Assembly: GCF_025857195.1 (NCBI RefSeq)
Contig: NZ_CP109787.1
Location: forward strand, 2,917,501-2,981,500
Source: Leisingera thetidis
GTDB taxonomy: Bacteria; Pseudomonadota; Alphaproteobacteria; Rhodobacterales; Rhodobacteraceae
Length of the DNA: 64,000 bases
Reading direction: 5' to 3'
Shown here one piece after another: positions 18,557 through 26,923 of this stretch (position 1 is the first letter of the stretch; every line of letters starts with the position of its first letter). Both the position numbers and the translations under genes were made by a program. The notes below the pieces were generated by a model. That model was not told where the DNA came from. It worked only from the letters and a program-made list of their open reading frames with translations, and ran no database searches.

Positions 18557-19573
18557 GGTATCCCGCATCTGAGAAGCTGGAGATCATCCGGCTGGTGGAA
18601 GGGGCGCACCTGCCGACCAGGCGCACGCTGGACAAGCTCGGCATCCCCAGAACGACCTTCTACCGCTGGTATGATCGGTATTTGTCGGGCGGCCCTGAGG
18701 CGCTGGAAGATCGCAGTCCCAGGCCGTCGCGGGTCTGGAACCGCATCCCTGAGCCGGTGCGCGAGAAGATCAAGGACTTGGCCCTGCAGGAAAGCGATCT
18801 GTCGCCGCGCGAGTTGACCGTGCAATTCACTGACACGGAAAAGTATCCTCGCCCATTGTCTCTCGGACCAATGGCGTTCCAATGGCTCGATGTCAGAGGC
18901 TTCGGTCTATCGCATCCTCAAGGCCTACGACCTGATCACCAGCCCGGCCTATGTGGTTCTGTCCGCCTCTGACAAGTTCCGTGACAAGACGACCCGACCG
19001 AACCAGCTTTGGCAGACCGACTTTACCTACCTGAAGGTCATCGGCTGGGGCTGGTTCTACCTGTCCACGATCCTCGACGATTACAGCCGCTACATCATCG
19101 CCTGGAAACTTTGCACGACGATGAAGTCAGGCGATGTGACCGACACGCTCGACCTGGCGCTGCAGGCTTCGGGTTGTGATCAGGCGAAGGGCCTGCACAA
19201 GCCCCGCCTGCTCAGTGACAACGGGTCGAGTTACATCTCGGGCGAGTTGGCCGATTGGCTGGAAGATCGGCAGATGGATCATGTCCGCGGTGCCCCATAT
19301 CACCCGCAAACCCAGGGCAAGATCGAGCGCTGGCACCAGACCCTGAAGAACCGCATCCTGCTGGAGAACTACTTCCTGCCCGGCGATCTCAGGCAGAAGA
19401 TCGACGCCTTCGTCGAGCATTACAACCACCGACGATACCACGAGAGCCTGCAGAACCTCACCCCGGCCGATGTCTACTTCGGGCGCGGCCAGACCATCCT
19501 GAAACAACGAGAAAGGATCAAACGAAAGACTATCGAAACCCGGCGCTTGCTTCACCGAAGATCCGCCGCATAA
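18553..19573 (+). pseudogene. IS3-family transposase OrfB, broken by an insertion of about 40 bases
   Basis: The first 100 codons (SEKLEIIRLVEGAHLPTRRT, ending DLSPRELTVQFTDTEKY) are followed by a stretch near 18852-18890 that does not fit the family and changes frame. The integrase core then continues: SEASVYRILKAYDLI, DFTYLKVIGWGWFYLSTILD, SDNGSSYI and HPQTQGKIERWHQ, retaining the D, D and E residues. The second part alone encodes about 227 residues. Transposition by this copy is doubtful. Confidence 0.75.
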
Positions 19574-19678
19574 TCAAACCAACCAGATGAGCCAGACCCT
19601 CTCTTCGCTCAGGCTGCCAACTGGCCCAAAATCTCTGACGACAGACATCTCCGGATACTCCGCAATCTCCTGCCGGCC

Positions 19679-19927
19679 TCAGTTGAGCGTCATGCTGATC
19701 TGCCGCGCCCGCCCGATCAATTCTGCAATTTGTTCAGAGTCTCCGGCGCTGGCGTTTATCCTGCCGGCATCCTCCGCCCAATTCCTGATCTCGGCCGCGG
19801 CACTATCCAGCAACCGTCCTCCGGCGCTGTCAGTCTGCCGGGTGCGGATCCGCTCGCCTTGGCGTTCTGAGAGCCGTGCGCAAAGTTCGGCGTGCATCTG
19901 TTCCAATTTGGGATTGGGGATTGGCAT
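19679..19927 (-). CDS. Small hypothetical protein, 82 residues
   Basis: Unrecognised small, probably helical, soluble protein (PIPNPKLEQMHAELCARLSE at the N-terminus, QIAELIGRARQISM at the C-terminus). I accept it as a gene because an ideal Shine-Dalgarno (AAGGAG, 6 bases from the ATG at 19927) precedes it. It is divergent from the PRC-barrel gene, with an inverted repeat between them, and might share its regulation. Confidence 0.55.
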   Translation of the reverse strand: MPIPNPKLEQMHAELCARLSERQGERIRTRQTDSAGGRLLDSAAAEIRNWAEDAGRINASAGDSEQIAELIGRARQISMTLN

Positions 19928-19971
19928 GGCCGTCTCCTTCGTTGCTGTCACTGTAGCAACTCACAAGGGCA

Positions 19972-20003
19972 CTGCTTTGTTCCCGGCCTGCTTTGTTCCC
20001 GGC
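19972..20003. repeat. Two tandem copies of a 16-base unit
   Basis: CTGCTTTGTTCCCGGC occurs twice in direct succession (19972-19987 and 19988-20003), in the divergent promoter region. Confidence 0.8.
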
Positions 20004-20016
20004 CTGCAGACACAGC

Positions 20017-20059
20017 GCCTTGATAGGCGGTTTCCGGCCGGGGATGCGCCTATCAAGGC
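20017..20059. promoter_or_regulatory. 13-bp inverted repeat in a divergent promoter region
   Basis: GCCTTGATAGGCG (20017-20029) and CGCCTATCAAGGC (20047-20059) are perfect reverse complements separated by 17 bases. The repeat lies between the small gene at 19679-19927 and the PRC-barrel gene at 20156. It could be a regulator site or an RNA hairpin in the leader of the latter. Confidence 0.5.
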
Positions 20060-20155
20060 GGCCCGGGGAACTGGGAATTACGGAAATGCGTTTTATCGGT
20101 ACCGGCTTGGTCCAATCCGGCACAAGGCGGCGACCAGAAGAAATGGAGAAAAGAT

Positions 20156-20713
20156 ATGCGTAGCACTCTCGAAAGAATTGCGCTTGTGTCTGTCCTCGCA
20201 AGCGTCCCGGCAATCGCCTATTCGCAAGCTGCTGATCCAGCGGAGGACCCCGCGGCAGGTGCCGATCCGGCTCCTGCCGGACAAACCGCGCCCGCAACGG
20301 GCGGAACCGAGGCGTCCATTGCTCCTGTCGAGGGCCAGATCATCCTGCAAAGCGAGGATACGATCCTGGCCAAGGATATGATCGGCCTGACCGTTTTCTC
20401 GCACGAAGGAGACCCTGTGGGCGACATCAACAACCTGATTGTCAACCTTGACGGGGCCGTCGAAGGCGTTGTTATCGGCGTCGGCGGCTTCCTTGGCATC
20501 GGCGAGAAAGAGGTGGCAATCGAGCTGAACAAGATCAAGCTGGTGACCCCCGAAGGCGGCGGCATGAAGCTTGTGCTCAACGCGACCCGCGAGGACCTGG
20601 ACGCAGCACCTGTCTTCAAGACGGCCCGCGCTCAGAAACTGGAGCTTGACGCCGCAGGGGCCGTGCAACCGTCCGGCGAGGGGCTTGCGCCGGCAGTTGA
20701 GCCGGCCGAATAA
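20156..20713 (+). CDS. Secreted PRC-barrel domain protein
   Basis: 185 residues with a signal peptide (IALVSVLASVPAIAYSQA), a Pro/Ala-rich linker and a PRC-barrel domain at about residues 65-135 (AKDMIGLTVFSHEGDPVGDI, then LGIGEKEVAIELNKIKLV). Proteins of this type in alphaproteobacteria are periplasmic and often stress-induced; the precise job is unknown. The ATG at 20156 follows GGAG. A strong terminator hairpin follows. Confidence 0.8.
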   Translation: MRSTLERIALVSVLASVPAIAYSQAADPAEDPAAGADPAPAGQTAPATGGTEASIAPVEGQIILQSEDTILAKDMIGLTVFSHEGDPVGDINNLIVNLDGAVEGVVIGVGGFLGIGEKEVAIELNKIKLVTPEGGGMKLVLNATREDLDAAPVFKTARAQKLELDAAGAVQPSGEGLAPAVEPAE

Positions 20714-20757
20714 GGAATGCCCCCGCAACTGTGTGAATGGCGGCCGTCCCCGCAATC

Positions 20758-20789
20758 GCACCGGCAGGCGTGCCGCCGCCTGCCGGTGC
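20758..20789 (+). terminator. Strong hairpin after the PRC-barrel gene
   Basis: GCACCGGCAGGCG and CGCCTGCCGGTGC form a 13-bp perfect stem with a 6-base loop, 45 bases after the stop. Confidence 0.65.
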
Positions 20790-21279
20790 GGCCGGTGACT
20801 TCGAAGCCGCGGTTATCAAACAGTTCGGCGAGCCCCGTATCGGTGCAACCCGGTGAACAAGGGTCGCGTGGAGGCATCGAGAACCTTTGGCTCCGTCTCC
20901 TGCGCATGTTCAATTGCCGTGTCCGGCAGAGATGCCGTCATTGGCAAAATCCTCCCTCCCGCCGGGACCGCGGCAGGCGCCCCTCCGAGACGGGCGGGAA
21001 ACCCTGCCGGCACACCGCTTTTCAAGAGCTTCCCTGCCGATGCCTTGCGGAATTTCCGGTCCGCCGATTTCGCGGCATCGCCTGTCGCGCGCCAGACCTG
21101 GTCTGCGGAAGCAGTTTCCCGCGGGCTTTGCGACTTCAGAGGCTTGACGGGAGGGCCGGTTCCCGCACGGAGGCCAGGTCACGCAAGCGGCCATCTGATG
21201 CCACTACTGCCAAAAGTGCCGATGCTTCGGCACGGCCGGCCACGACATTCGATACGGGTCTAGAGCGACGGACACTGGC
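20790..21279. other. No gene recognised
   Basis: About 490 GC-rich bases between the terminator hairpin and the TetR promoter. Open frames exist on both strands, but none has a convincing start or domain. Confidence 0.35.
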
Positions 21280-21309
21280 TTGACATAAATACCGACTGGT
21301 TGGTATTAA
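21280..21309 (+). promoter_or_regulatory. Promoter and overlapping operator of the TetR gene
   Basis: TTGACA (21280-21285) and TATTAA (21304-21309) are separated by 18 bases. A 20-base imperfect palindrome, AATACCGACTGGTTGGTATT (21288-21307), fills the spacer and enters the -10 box, as expected for TetR autorepression. The start codon lies only 6 bases after the -10 box, so the transcript is probably leaderless. Confidence 0.65.
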
Positions 21310-21314
21310 TTCGC

Positions 21315-21953
21315 ATGCCCAGACCAACCAAACAGAATCCCGAGCGCGGCGATGCACGAAAGAGGCTGCTGGAAGCCGCCCGGGATGTCATTCGAACGCA
21401 AGGCTTCGCAGCGACCACGGTCGACGATCTCTGCAAGGCGGCCGGCGTCACCAAAGGCGCCTTCTTCCATCATTTCGAGAACAAGCAGGCGTTGGGCGTG
21501 GCAGCGGCTGCTTACTGGGCTGAGACGACTTCCGCCTTTTTTGCGGACGCTCCTTATCACCAGCACGACGATCCGTTTGACCGGGTGATCGGCTATGCCG
21601 AGTTCCGCAAGGATATCATCGCGGGCGATCTCGCCGAATTCACCTGCCTCGCCGGCACAATGACGCAGGAGATCTACGGCACTCATCCGGCGATCCGCGA
21701 GGCCTGCGCCGCCAGCATCTTCGGTCATGCGGCGACGCTGGAGCCGGACATCGAGGCGGCCATGAAAGAGCGCGGGATCAAGGCCGATTGGACATCGGCC
21801 AGCCTCGCCGCCCACACCCAGGCGGTACTGCAGGGCGCCTTCATCCTCGCCAAGGCAACAGGCGACCGCGCCATCGCGCGCGAGAGCGTCGATCACTTGA
21901 AACGCTACATCGAAATGCTGTTCGCCCCGTCCGGTGAAAGAGAAGGACCATGA
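21315..21953 (+). CDS. TetR-family transcriptional regulator
   Basis: 212 residues. The N-terminal helix-turn-helix spans about residues 12-58 (ARKRLLEAARDVIRTQGFAA, then TTVDDLCKAAGVTKGAFFHH), followed by the helical ligand domain. It starts at the ATG at 21315; no Shine-Dalgarno is visible, in keeping with a leaderless message. It heads a run of small co-directional genes (glyoxalase-like, hydrolase, GFA, AHSA1-like), which it may control. The stop overlaps the start of a GST remnant. Confidence 0.85.
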   Translation: MPRPTKQNPERGDARKRLLEAARDVIRTQGFAATTVDDLCKAAGVTKGAFFHHFENKQALGVAAAAYWAETTSAFFADAPYHQHDDPFDRVIGYAEFRKDIIAGDLAEFTCLAGTMTQEIYGTHPAIREACAASIFGHAATLEPDIEAAMKERGIKADWTSASLAAHTQAVLQGAFILAKATGDRAIARESVDHLKRYIEMLFAPSGEREGP

Positions 21954-22087
21954 TGGCTTCCCCAAGCAAACCCACCATCACCGTCTTCGAACGTTCGCCT
22001 GATGGCGGGCGCGGCCTGGCGCGCTTTCGATGCACAAAAGAAATTCTTCAACGCCGCGGCGGCGATGCGAGCAATGGCAGGCGTTGA
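21950..22087 (+). pseudogene. Glutathione S-transferase-like remnant, interior deleted
   Basis: The first codons read PTITVFERSPDGGRGLAR, the conserved N-terminus of a GST subfamily normally about 200 residues long. A few bases later another frame reads RAFDAQKKFFNAA, resembling the extreme C-terminus of such proteins. The ORF itself ends after 45 codons. It overlaps the TetR stop (ATGA) with AAGGA upstream, so it was once the second gene of the operon. Confidence 0.55.
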
Positions 22088-22123
22088 CACAACAACATTT
22101 CAACTGAAAGGGAGAAAACAGAA

Positions 22124-22546
22124 ATGGAACCAACAATCTATTTGTTCTTCAAGGGCAACTGCCTTGAGGCGATGAGCCATTACGCCGATGTTCTCGGCGG
22201 CAAGATCAGCGGTGTTTTCCGCAATGGCGATGCGCCGGATCCGGAAAGCCGCATGCCGGGCGGCGATGATATGATCATGAACATGGCCATGTCGCTGGGC
22301 AGCGCCATTGTCATGGCTTCCGACAGCACCGAAGAGATGTATGACAAGCCGCAGGGTTTCCGGGTCTCGATCGCACCGGCATCGCGCGAGGAATTCGACC
22401 GCATCTACGGCGCGCTGGCGAAGGATGCGGAGGCCGTCGAAATGGTGCCTGATGAAACCTTCTGGGCCGAGCGCTTCGCCATGTTCACCGACAAATACGG
22501 CACGCCCTGGATGCTCAACTACGAGGGCAGCAAGGGGTCCGCCTGA
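22124..22546 (+). CDS. VOC/PhnB-like glyoxalase-fold protein
   Basis: 140 residues of the PhnB-like VOC family (IYLFFKGNCLEAMSHYADVL, then FAMFTDKYGTPWMLNYEG). The fold usually binds a metal and handles small electrophiles or acts as a resistance protein, but the activity here is unknown. A good Shine-Dalgarno (AAGGGAG) precedes the ATG. It is part of the gene run starting with the TetR regulator. Confidence 0.8.
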   Translation: MEPTIYLFFKGNCLEAMSHYADVLGGKISGVFRNGDAPDPESRMPGGDDMIMNMAMSLGSAIVMASDSTEEMYDKPQGFRVSIAPASREEFDRIYGALAKDAEAVEMVPDETFWAERFAMFTDKYGTPWMLNYEGSKGSA

Positions 22547-22578
22547 ACCGAACCCGCCTCAGGAAAGGAGACGCAATC

Positions 22579-23442
22579 ATGTTTCGAGCTGTCCTTGTGG
22601 CCGCAATGCTCGCGGCAACCGGTCCGGCTTTGGCCGAAGATACGCCGGCGGGCGGCCGTGTCGAGGTCAACGGCATGCAGATGTATTACGAGGTTTCCGG
22701 GAGCGGCGACCCGCTGATCGTCCTGCACGGCGCCTACATGAACATCCCGTCGATGGGCCGGATCATCCCGATGCTGGCGGAATCCCACCAGGTATATGCT
22801 CTGGAATTCCAGGGCCACGGCCGCACGACCGATATTGACCGGCCGATCACCTACCCGAACCTTGCGGGCGATGTCGCCGCCTTCATGGAGACGGTCGGGA
22901 TCGATAAGGCCGACGTCTTCGGCTATTCGATGGGGGCCGCCGCCGGGCTCAGGCTTGCCATCGACGCCCCCGAGAAGGTCGGTCGGCTCGTTGCAGCCTC
23001 GGCTGCGTACGATTTCGAGGGTTGGCAGCCGGCCTTCAAGGAGTTCATCCCGCAGATGAACGTCGAGATGTTCCTGGAGATGCCGTTCGCCGCGGAATAC
23101 CGCGAACTGGCCGCTGATCCGGACGGGTTTCCGGCCCTGGTCGAGAAATTGATTGCGCTCGAACACGAGCCAATGGCGTGGGGCGAGGAAATGAAAGCTT
23201 TGGACATCCCGGTGCTGATCATCACCGGCGACGCTGACGTCGCGACGCTTGAGCATTCGGTCTCGATGTTCCGCCTGCTTGGCGGCGGGATGATGGGCGA
23301 CATGGGTCAACCGCTGCCGGCGTCCCGTCTCGCCGTGATGCCGGCAACGTCGCACACCGCGGTCATCAATCAGCCCGGCCTACTGCATGCCTTCATCGAG
23401 CCCTTCCTTCAGGGCGAGACGCCGAAGGGCTTCTTTGAATAG
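22579..23442 (+). CDS. Alpha/beta hydrolase with signal peptide
   Basis: 287 residues. The N-terminal signal peptide (FRAVLVAAMLAATGPALA) predicts export. The fold is clear: oxyanion region LIVLHGAYMN, nucleophile elbow GYSMGAAAG (Ser), a late Asp in IITGDADVATLEH and the catalytic His in PATSHTAV. The substrate is unknown. It is spaced 32 bases behind the VOC gene, with its own AAGGAG site. Confidence 0.85.
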   Translation: MFRAVLVAAMLAATGPALAEDTPAGGRVEVNGMQMYYEVSGSGDPLIVLHGAYMNIPSMGRIIPMLAESHQVYALEFQGHGRTTDIDRPITYPNLAGDVAAFMETVGIDKADVFGYSMGAAAGLRLAIDAPEKVGRLVAASAAYDFEGWQPAFKEFIPQMNVEMFLEMPFAAEYRELAADPDGFPALVEKLIALEHEPMAWGEEMKALDIPVLIITGDADVATLEHSVSMFRLLGGGMMGDMGQPLPASRLAVMPATSHTAVINQPGLLHAFIEPFLQGETPKGFFE

Positions 23443-23505
23443 CACTGCATCGGACCATATTCCGGCGCGAGGGCTCAGGCCGCAACAGATACCAGGAGAA
23501 AACTC

Positions 23506-23988
23506 ATGACAGGCCTCGTCACCTGCCTGTGGTTCGACCACGGCGAAGCCAGGAAAGCGGCAGAGTTCTATGCCGCGACCTTTCCCGACAGCCATGTGGA
23601 CCGGGTGAACGCCGCGGCCTCCGGGTATCCCGGCGGCAAGGAAGGCGACGAACTGACCGTCGAGTTCACCGTGCTCGGTCGCAAATTCGTCGGTCTGAAC
23701 GGCGGTCCGGCCTTCACGCCGAACGAGGCCGTCAGCTTGATGGTCGTGACCGAGGACCAGGAAGAGACCGACCGCTACTGGAATGCGATTATCGAAAATG
23801 GCGGACAGGAAAGCGCCTGCGGCTGGTGCAAGGACCAGTGGGGGCACTCGTGGCAGATCACGCCAAGACTGCTGCTCGATCTGACCACGGGGGCCGACCG
23901 CGGCATGGCCAAACGCGCCTTCGAGGCAATGATGACCATGCAAAAAATCGACATCGCCGCGCTGGAGGCGGCGGCAAAAGGAGATTGA
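23506..23988 (+). CDS. VOC/PhnB-like protein (3-demethylubiquinone-type domain)
   Basis: 160 residues, starting [20 protein letters not shown], with [20 protein letters not shown] and [20 protein letters not shown], all typical of the family named after a 3-demethylubiquinone methyltransferase-like domain. No methyltransferase motif is present; it is a VOC-fold protein of unknown ligand. The ATG follows CAGGAG. Confidence 0.82.
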   Translation: MTGLVTCLWFDHGEARKAAEFYAATFPDSHVDRVNAAASGYPGGKEGDELTVEFTVLGRKFVGLNGGPAFTPNEAVSLMVVTEDQEETDRYWNAIIENGGQESACGWCKDQWGHSWQITPRLLLDLTTGADRGMAKRAFEAMMTMQKIDIAALEAAAKGD

Positions 23989-23992
23989 ACCG

Positions 23993-24346
23993 ATGCAAAA
24001 ACACTACAAGGGCGGCTGCCAATGCGGGGCTGTGTCATTTGAGGCCGACCTGGACCTCGATCAGTCGATCACCTGCAATTGCTCGCGGTGCCAGCCGCTC
24101 GGCGTTGTCCTGGCCTTTGCACCGCGAGACAAGTTCGTACTTCATTCCGGCGCGGAGAACCTGACGGAATACCGCTTCAACAAGCGCGAGATCGCGCATC
24201 TCTTCTGCAAAACCTGCGGCATTCAGAGCTTTTCCTACGGCCGGATGCCGGACGGCAGCGAGATTGCCGCAATCAATGTCAATACGCTCGAAGGGGTCGA
24301 TCCCCGGGCGCTGTCCGCGACGCCTGTCGACGGGCGTTCGATGTAA
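23993..24346 (+). CDS. GFA-family zinc protein (glutathione-dependent formaldehyde-activating fold)
   Basis: 117 residues with the zinc-binding cysteines of the family: GGCQCGAVSFEA, CNCSRCQ and FCKTCGIQSFSYG. Members include the glutathione/formaldehyde adduct-forming enzyme, but most are uncharacterised. It starts 5 bases after the previous stop with AAGGAG inside that gene's end, so it is co-transcribed. Confidence 0.85.
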   Translation: MQKHYKGGCQCGAVSFEADLDLDQSITCNCSRCQPLGVVLAFAPRDKFVLHSGAENLTEYRFNKREIAHLFCKTCGIQSFSYGRMPDGSEIAAINVNTLEGVDPRALSATPVDGRSM

Positions 24347-24370
24347 AAGAAATCCGAACCGGTGGAAAAG

Positions 24371-24483
24371 ATGCCGTGCATGGATGGCTTCGTGACCGCT
24401 GTGCCCACGGCAAACGGCTGATCCATGGCGGCTTCGCACCGGTCGTCGAGGTAAAAAGCAGTATGCAAGCTGAGGAGACTTAA
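24371..24483 (+). pseudogene. DUF1428 (YbaA-like) remnant, interior deleted
   Basis: The first 15 codons read MDGFVTAVPTAN, the start of DUF1428 proteins (about 115-120 residues). After a few bases a second frame reads GKRLIHGGFAPVVEV, the family's C-terminal end, and closes at 24481-24483. About 80 central codons are missing, and the two ends are out of frame. Confidence 0.65.
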
Positions 24484-24485
24484 CC

Positions 24486-24914
24486 ATGAACAAGCAGCAG
24501 ATCACCATAGGCACCACAATCGACGCACCCATTGATCGTGTCTGGCAAGCCTATACAACACCGGCCGACATCACCCGGTGGAATTTTGCCTCCGACGACT
24601 GGTGCTGTCCAAGCGCCGAGGCGGATCTGAAACTGGGCGGCAAATACAAGGCCCGCATGGAAGCCAAAGACGGCAGCTTTGGTTTCGAATTCGAGGCCGT
24701 CTACGAGGAGCTCGCCCCCAACAAGGCGCTCACACTGGCCATGACGGACGGGCGCAAGGCCCGAACGACGTTCGCATCCGCTGGCGGCAAGACAAAAGTC
24801 GCGACCACCTTCGACGCGGAAGAGCAAAACCCCTTGGAAATGCAGCGCGACGGCTGGCAGGCGATCCTGAACAATTTCCGGGCCTATCTGGAGGACGGGT
24901 CAAGAAAAGCCTGA
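24486..24914 (+). CDS. AHSA1/SRPBCC-type START-like protein
   Basis: 142 residues of the helix-grip SRPBCC fold: ITIGTTIDAPIDRVWQAYTT at the start, and WQAILNNFRAYLE in the long C-terminal helix. Such proteins bind hydrophobic ligands; many sit beside ArsR or glyoxalase-like genes, as here. It follows the dead DUF1428 gene by 2 bases, with GAGGAG upstream of the ATG. Confidence 0.85.
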   Translation: MNKQQITIGTTIDAPIDRVWQAYTTPADITRWNFASDDWCCPSAEADLKLGGKYKARMEAKDGSFGFEFEAVYEELAPNKALTLAMTDGRKARTTFASAGGKTKVATTFDAEEQNPLEMQRDGWQAILNNFRAYLEDGSRKA

Positions 24915-25299
24915 GGTTGAGCCACCCGTGGAGCGGCGCTCGATCTCATCCTGTATTCAATCGATCAATGAAGGGGCATGGGGGTTGCAAGACTACCACC
25001 AGGAATTAGGTGTGGAATTTCAGGCTTGATCTGACGGGCACCTCAGCACTCTGTGCTGAGAATGGGCCGCCCGATGGTCCGGAAGCCGTGATCGTCTTGC
25101 CGCTGGCAACCTGGCTCCAGACGTTTGCCATGGCTACGGAGCCCTATGCGAAACCATTCAAAATACCCCATGCGAAACCATTCAAAATCCGGGAAATTAC
25201 TGGAGTGCACGCAAGACCAACACCCATCGCCCTCCGTACAGGGGCGTTCCGGATTTTCGCCGAGCGCTCGCTCAAAGCCCTTCGCCGCAATATATCTAA
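24915..25299. other. No gene recognised; contains a short direct repeat
   Basis: A 385-base gap. The 19-base unit ATGCGAAACCATTCAAAAT occurs at 25146-25164 and again at 25170-25188. Nothing else stands out. Confidence 0.45.
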
Positions 25300-25830
25300 A
25301 TGGTCGAACTTGCGTCGTTTCGTGTAGCGGTTAATGAGCCGGATAGCGTGTTGGCCTACCATAGTGCAGTAAACTCGTTGCAGTTACCAAGCCCCAAGAA
25401 CGGAACACGCAGAACGATTGCTTACGTCACTGTCGGCGCTGATGACATCGCGCGCGCAGAACGGTTTTTTTCTGCGTTCCTGCCAGCCTTTGATTACGGG
25501 CTGCAGGAGGGTCCTGAGGGTCTCAGCTGCACGCTGTCCGAGCAACCGGGTCAGGCTGCTGCTCTGCCGGATTTCTGCGTCAGACCAACCTTCGATGGAC
25601 GTCCGGCCTCGGCTGGAAACGGTGCTATGATCGCTTTTGAGGCTCGCAGTCAAAAGCAGGTTCGCGACCTTCACTCCGCTGCGCTTGCCGCCGGCGGCTT
25701 TGACGAGGGCCAGCCCGGTTTCCGTGTCTCGTATGGACCTCATTTTTATGTTGGCGGCCTGCGCGATCCTGAAGGCAACAAGATCGCACTGTACTCCAAC
25801 GATCCGGGCGAACCCGGACGAGAGGGATAG
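25300..25830 (+). CDS. VOC-family glyoxalase-like protein, N-terminus uncertain
   Basis: The recognisable domain starts at IAYVTVGADDIARAERFFSA and ends FYVGGLRDPEGNKIALY, a single VOC unit of about 125 residues. The frame reaches an ATG at 25300, adding about 40 residues unlike the family, and no Shine-Dalgarno is visible there. The true start may have been lost when upstream sequence was rearranged. Confidence 0.6.
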   Translation: MVELASFRVAVNEPDSVLAYHSAVNSLQLPSPKNGTRRTIAYVTVGADDIARAERFFSAFLPAFDYGLQEGPEGLSCTLSEQPGQAAALPDFCVRPTFDGRPASAGNGAMIAFEARSQKQVRDLHSAALAAGGFDEGQPGFRVSYGPHFYVGGLRDPEGNKIALYSNDPGEPGREG

Positions 25831-26057
25831 CGCGGGCTGCACGGGAGGCGACGCTGCTCAATGCCTTTCCAGATATGGGAACGAGCCCAAGTTCGTGTGC
25901 CATTTTCTCCCTGACAAGGAGCGTTCCAGATCTTGGTTGAGCGCGTACTCTGAGCCCTTCAACGACATTCGTGACCGGACTCCGGCAACCCGGAAAACCG
26001 TCGAAGCTGAACGTAACCACCCGAGAAACAACCGGGTGGCACCACCAATCCAATGAC

Positions 26058-26396
26058 TCACGCCATCTGCTCTTTGCGCAACAGGATCACCGTTCCGGCC
26101 GGATCCGATGTCCAATGTCCGGTCACATTGGTCAGCGGCTCCAGTTCGTCCCGGCGGGGGCTGCCAAGTCGCGAGAGGGCGGCGTCGGGGTCGTCGTCGA
26201 ACAGCTCGATCCACACATCCGTCTGGCTTTGCTGCGGGACGCGGTCTATCCACAGGGTCAGGCTGCCGAAGTTGAACCCCGTGCTATTGTCCAGCTCACG
26301 GGTGACTGCCAGGCCTACCTTGTCGCGGTAGAAGGCCACCGTGTCCTCCCAGAGATGCAGGGGGACTTTGATGGCGATGTTTTTTCCCGGCTCCAT
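26058..26396 (-). CDS. VOC-family glyoxalase-like protein
   Basis: 112 residues: IAIKVPLHLWEDTVAFYRDK, then WIDRVPQQSQTDVWIELF and GHWTSDPAGTVILLRKE. It is a single VOC unit of unknown ligand. It lies 30 bases behind the AHSA1-like gene on the same strand, so the two are probably one transcript facing the ArsR gene. Confidence 0.75.
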   Translation of the reverse strand: MEPGKNIAIKVPLHLWEDTVAFYRDKVGLAVTRELDNSTGFNFGSLTLWIDRVPQQSQTDVWIELFDDDPDAALSRLGSPRRDELEPLTNVTGHWTSDPAGTVILLRKEQMA

Positions 26397-26426
26397 ATTA
26401 CGCTTTCCTTCTCTGGAACTGCAGGG

Positions 26427-26873
26427 TCATTTGTAGAAACCGGCGCGCAGGTTGATCCCGTGCTCCAGCCAGGCCTTCATGGCGCAGAGCATCCCCGTCC
26501 AGCCTTCGCAATTGAGAAAACACGAATTCAAACCTGCCGCTGTTTCCGGCCAGCCAAACTCGCTGATCCGCACCAGCGTGCGGCCGTCGTCCAGCGGGCT
26601 GAATTCCATGGTCACGGTCGTCCAAGTGGCGCTTTTCTCGTCCGCCTCCCACTGCAGCACAATTTTTCTGTTCGGGATCACCTCCTGTACCAAAACGGGG
26701 AAGGCGCCCGGGAAGTCTTGAAAATCCCATGTCACCTCGACCCCGGATTGCAACCGCCCACTGGCCCCGCCGGTGGTGAAGTATTGCGACAGGCAGTCAG
26801 GAGAGACCACGGCTTCAAAGACCTCCTCGACCGGCTTGGATATGCGCCCCGCCACTGTGAATTTCAGCTCCAT
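26427..26873 (-). CDS. AHSA1/SRPBCC-type START-like protein
   Basis: 148 residues: KFTVAGRISKPVEEVFEAVV at the start, and CEGWTGMLCAMKAWLEHGIN in the C-terminal helix. It is divergent from the ArsR-family regulator, with only 48 bases between the start codons and a palindrome in that space. This is the common arrangement in which the regulator represses an SRPBCC gene. Confidence 0.82.
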   Translation of the reverse strand: MELKFTVAGRISKPVEEVFEAVVSPDCLSQYFTTGGASGRLQSGVEVTWDFQDFPGAFPVLVQEVIPNRKIVLQWEADEKSATWTTVTMEFSPLDDGRTLVRISEFGWPETAAGLNSCFLNCEGWTGMLCAMKAWLEHGINLRAGFYK

Positions 26874-26903
26874 GATGCGAATCCTATGTTCCTTCCCTTC
26901 ATA

Positions 26904-26923
26904 ATGTTATAAAAACATAACAT
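26904..26923. promoter_or_regulatory. Candidate ArsR-type operator between divergent genes
   Basis: ATGTTAT (26904-26910) and ATAACAT (26917-26923) are a perfect 7-bp inverted repeat with a 6-base AT-rich spacer. It covers the ArsR start codon and lies in the only 48 bases available for both promoters. Confidence 0.6.

Larger units (their letters stand above)
18097..19647 (+). mobile_element. IS3-family insertion sequence, 1551 bp
   Basis: The ends are imperfect inverted repeats: TGTCTGACGTCAGC on the left and, read inward, TGTCTGTCGTCAGA on the right; both arms end in GGG(A/C)CAG. Inside are OrfA (18182-18556) and a damaged OrfB (18553-19573). The flanking bases (TAA to the left, TCT to the right) show no 3-4 bp target duplication. 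Confidence 0.8.

Noticed and set aside
18553..18972. Programmed frameshifting within OrfB of the IS3 element
   Set aside because: The disruption includes about 40 extra bases that no frameshift can skip; only the OrfA/OrfB junction is a plausible site for coupling.
25010..25327. A 105-codon frame containing the duplicated KPFKI phrase
   Set aside because: The repetition comes from a short DNA direct repeat; there is no ribosome-binding site and no family.
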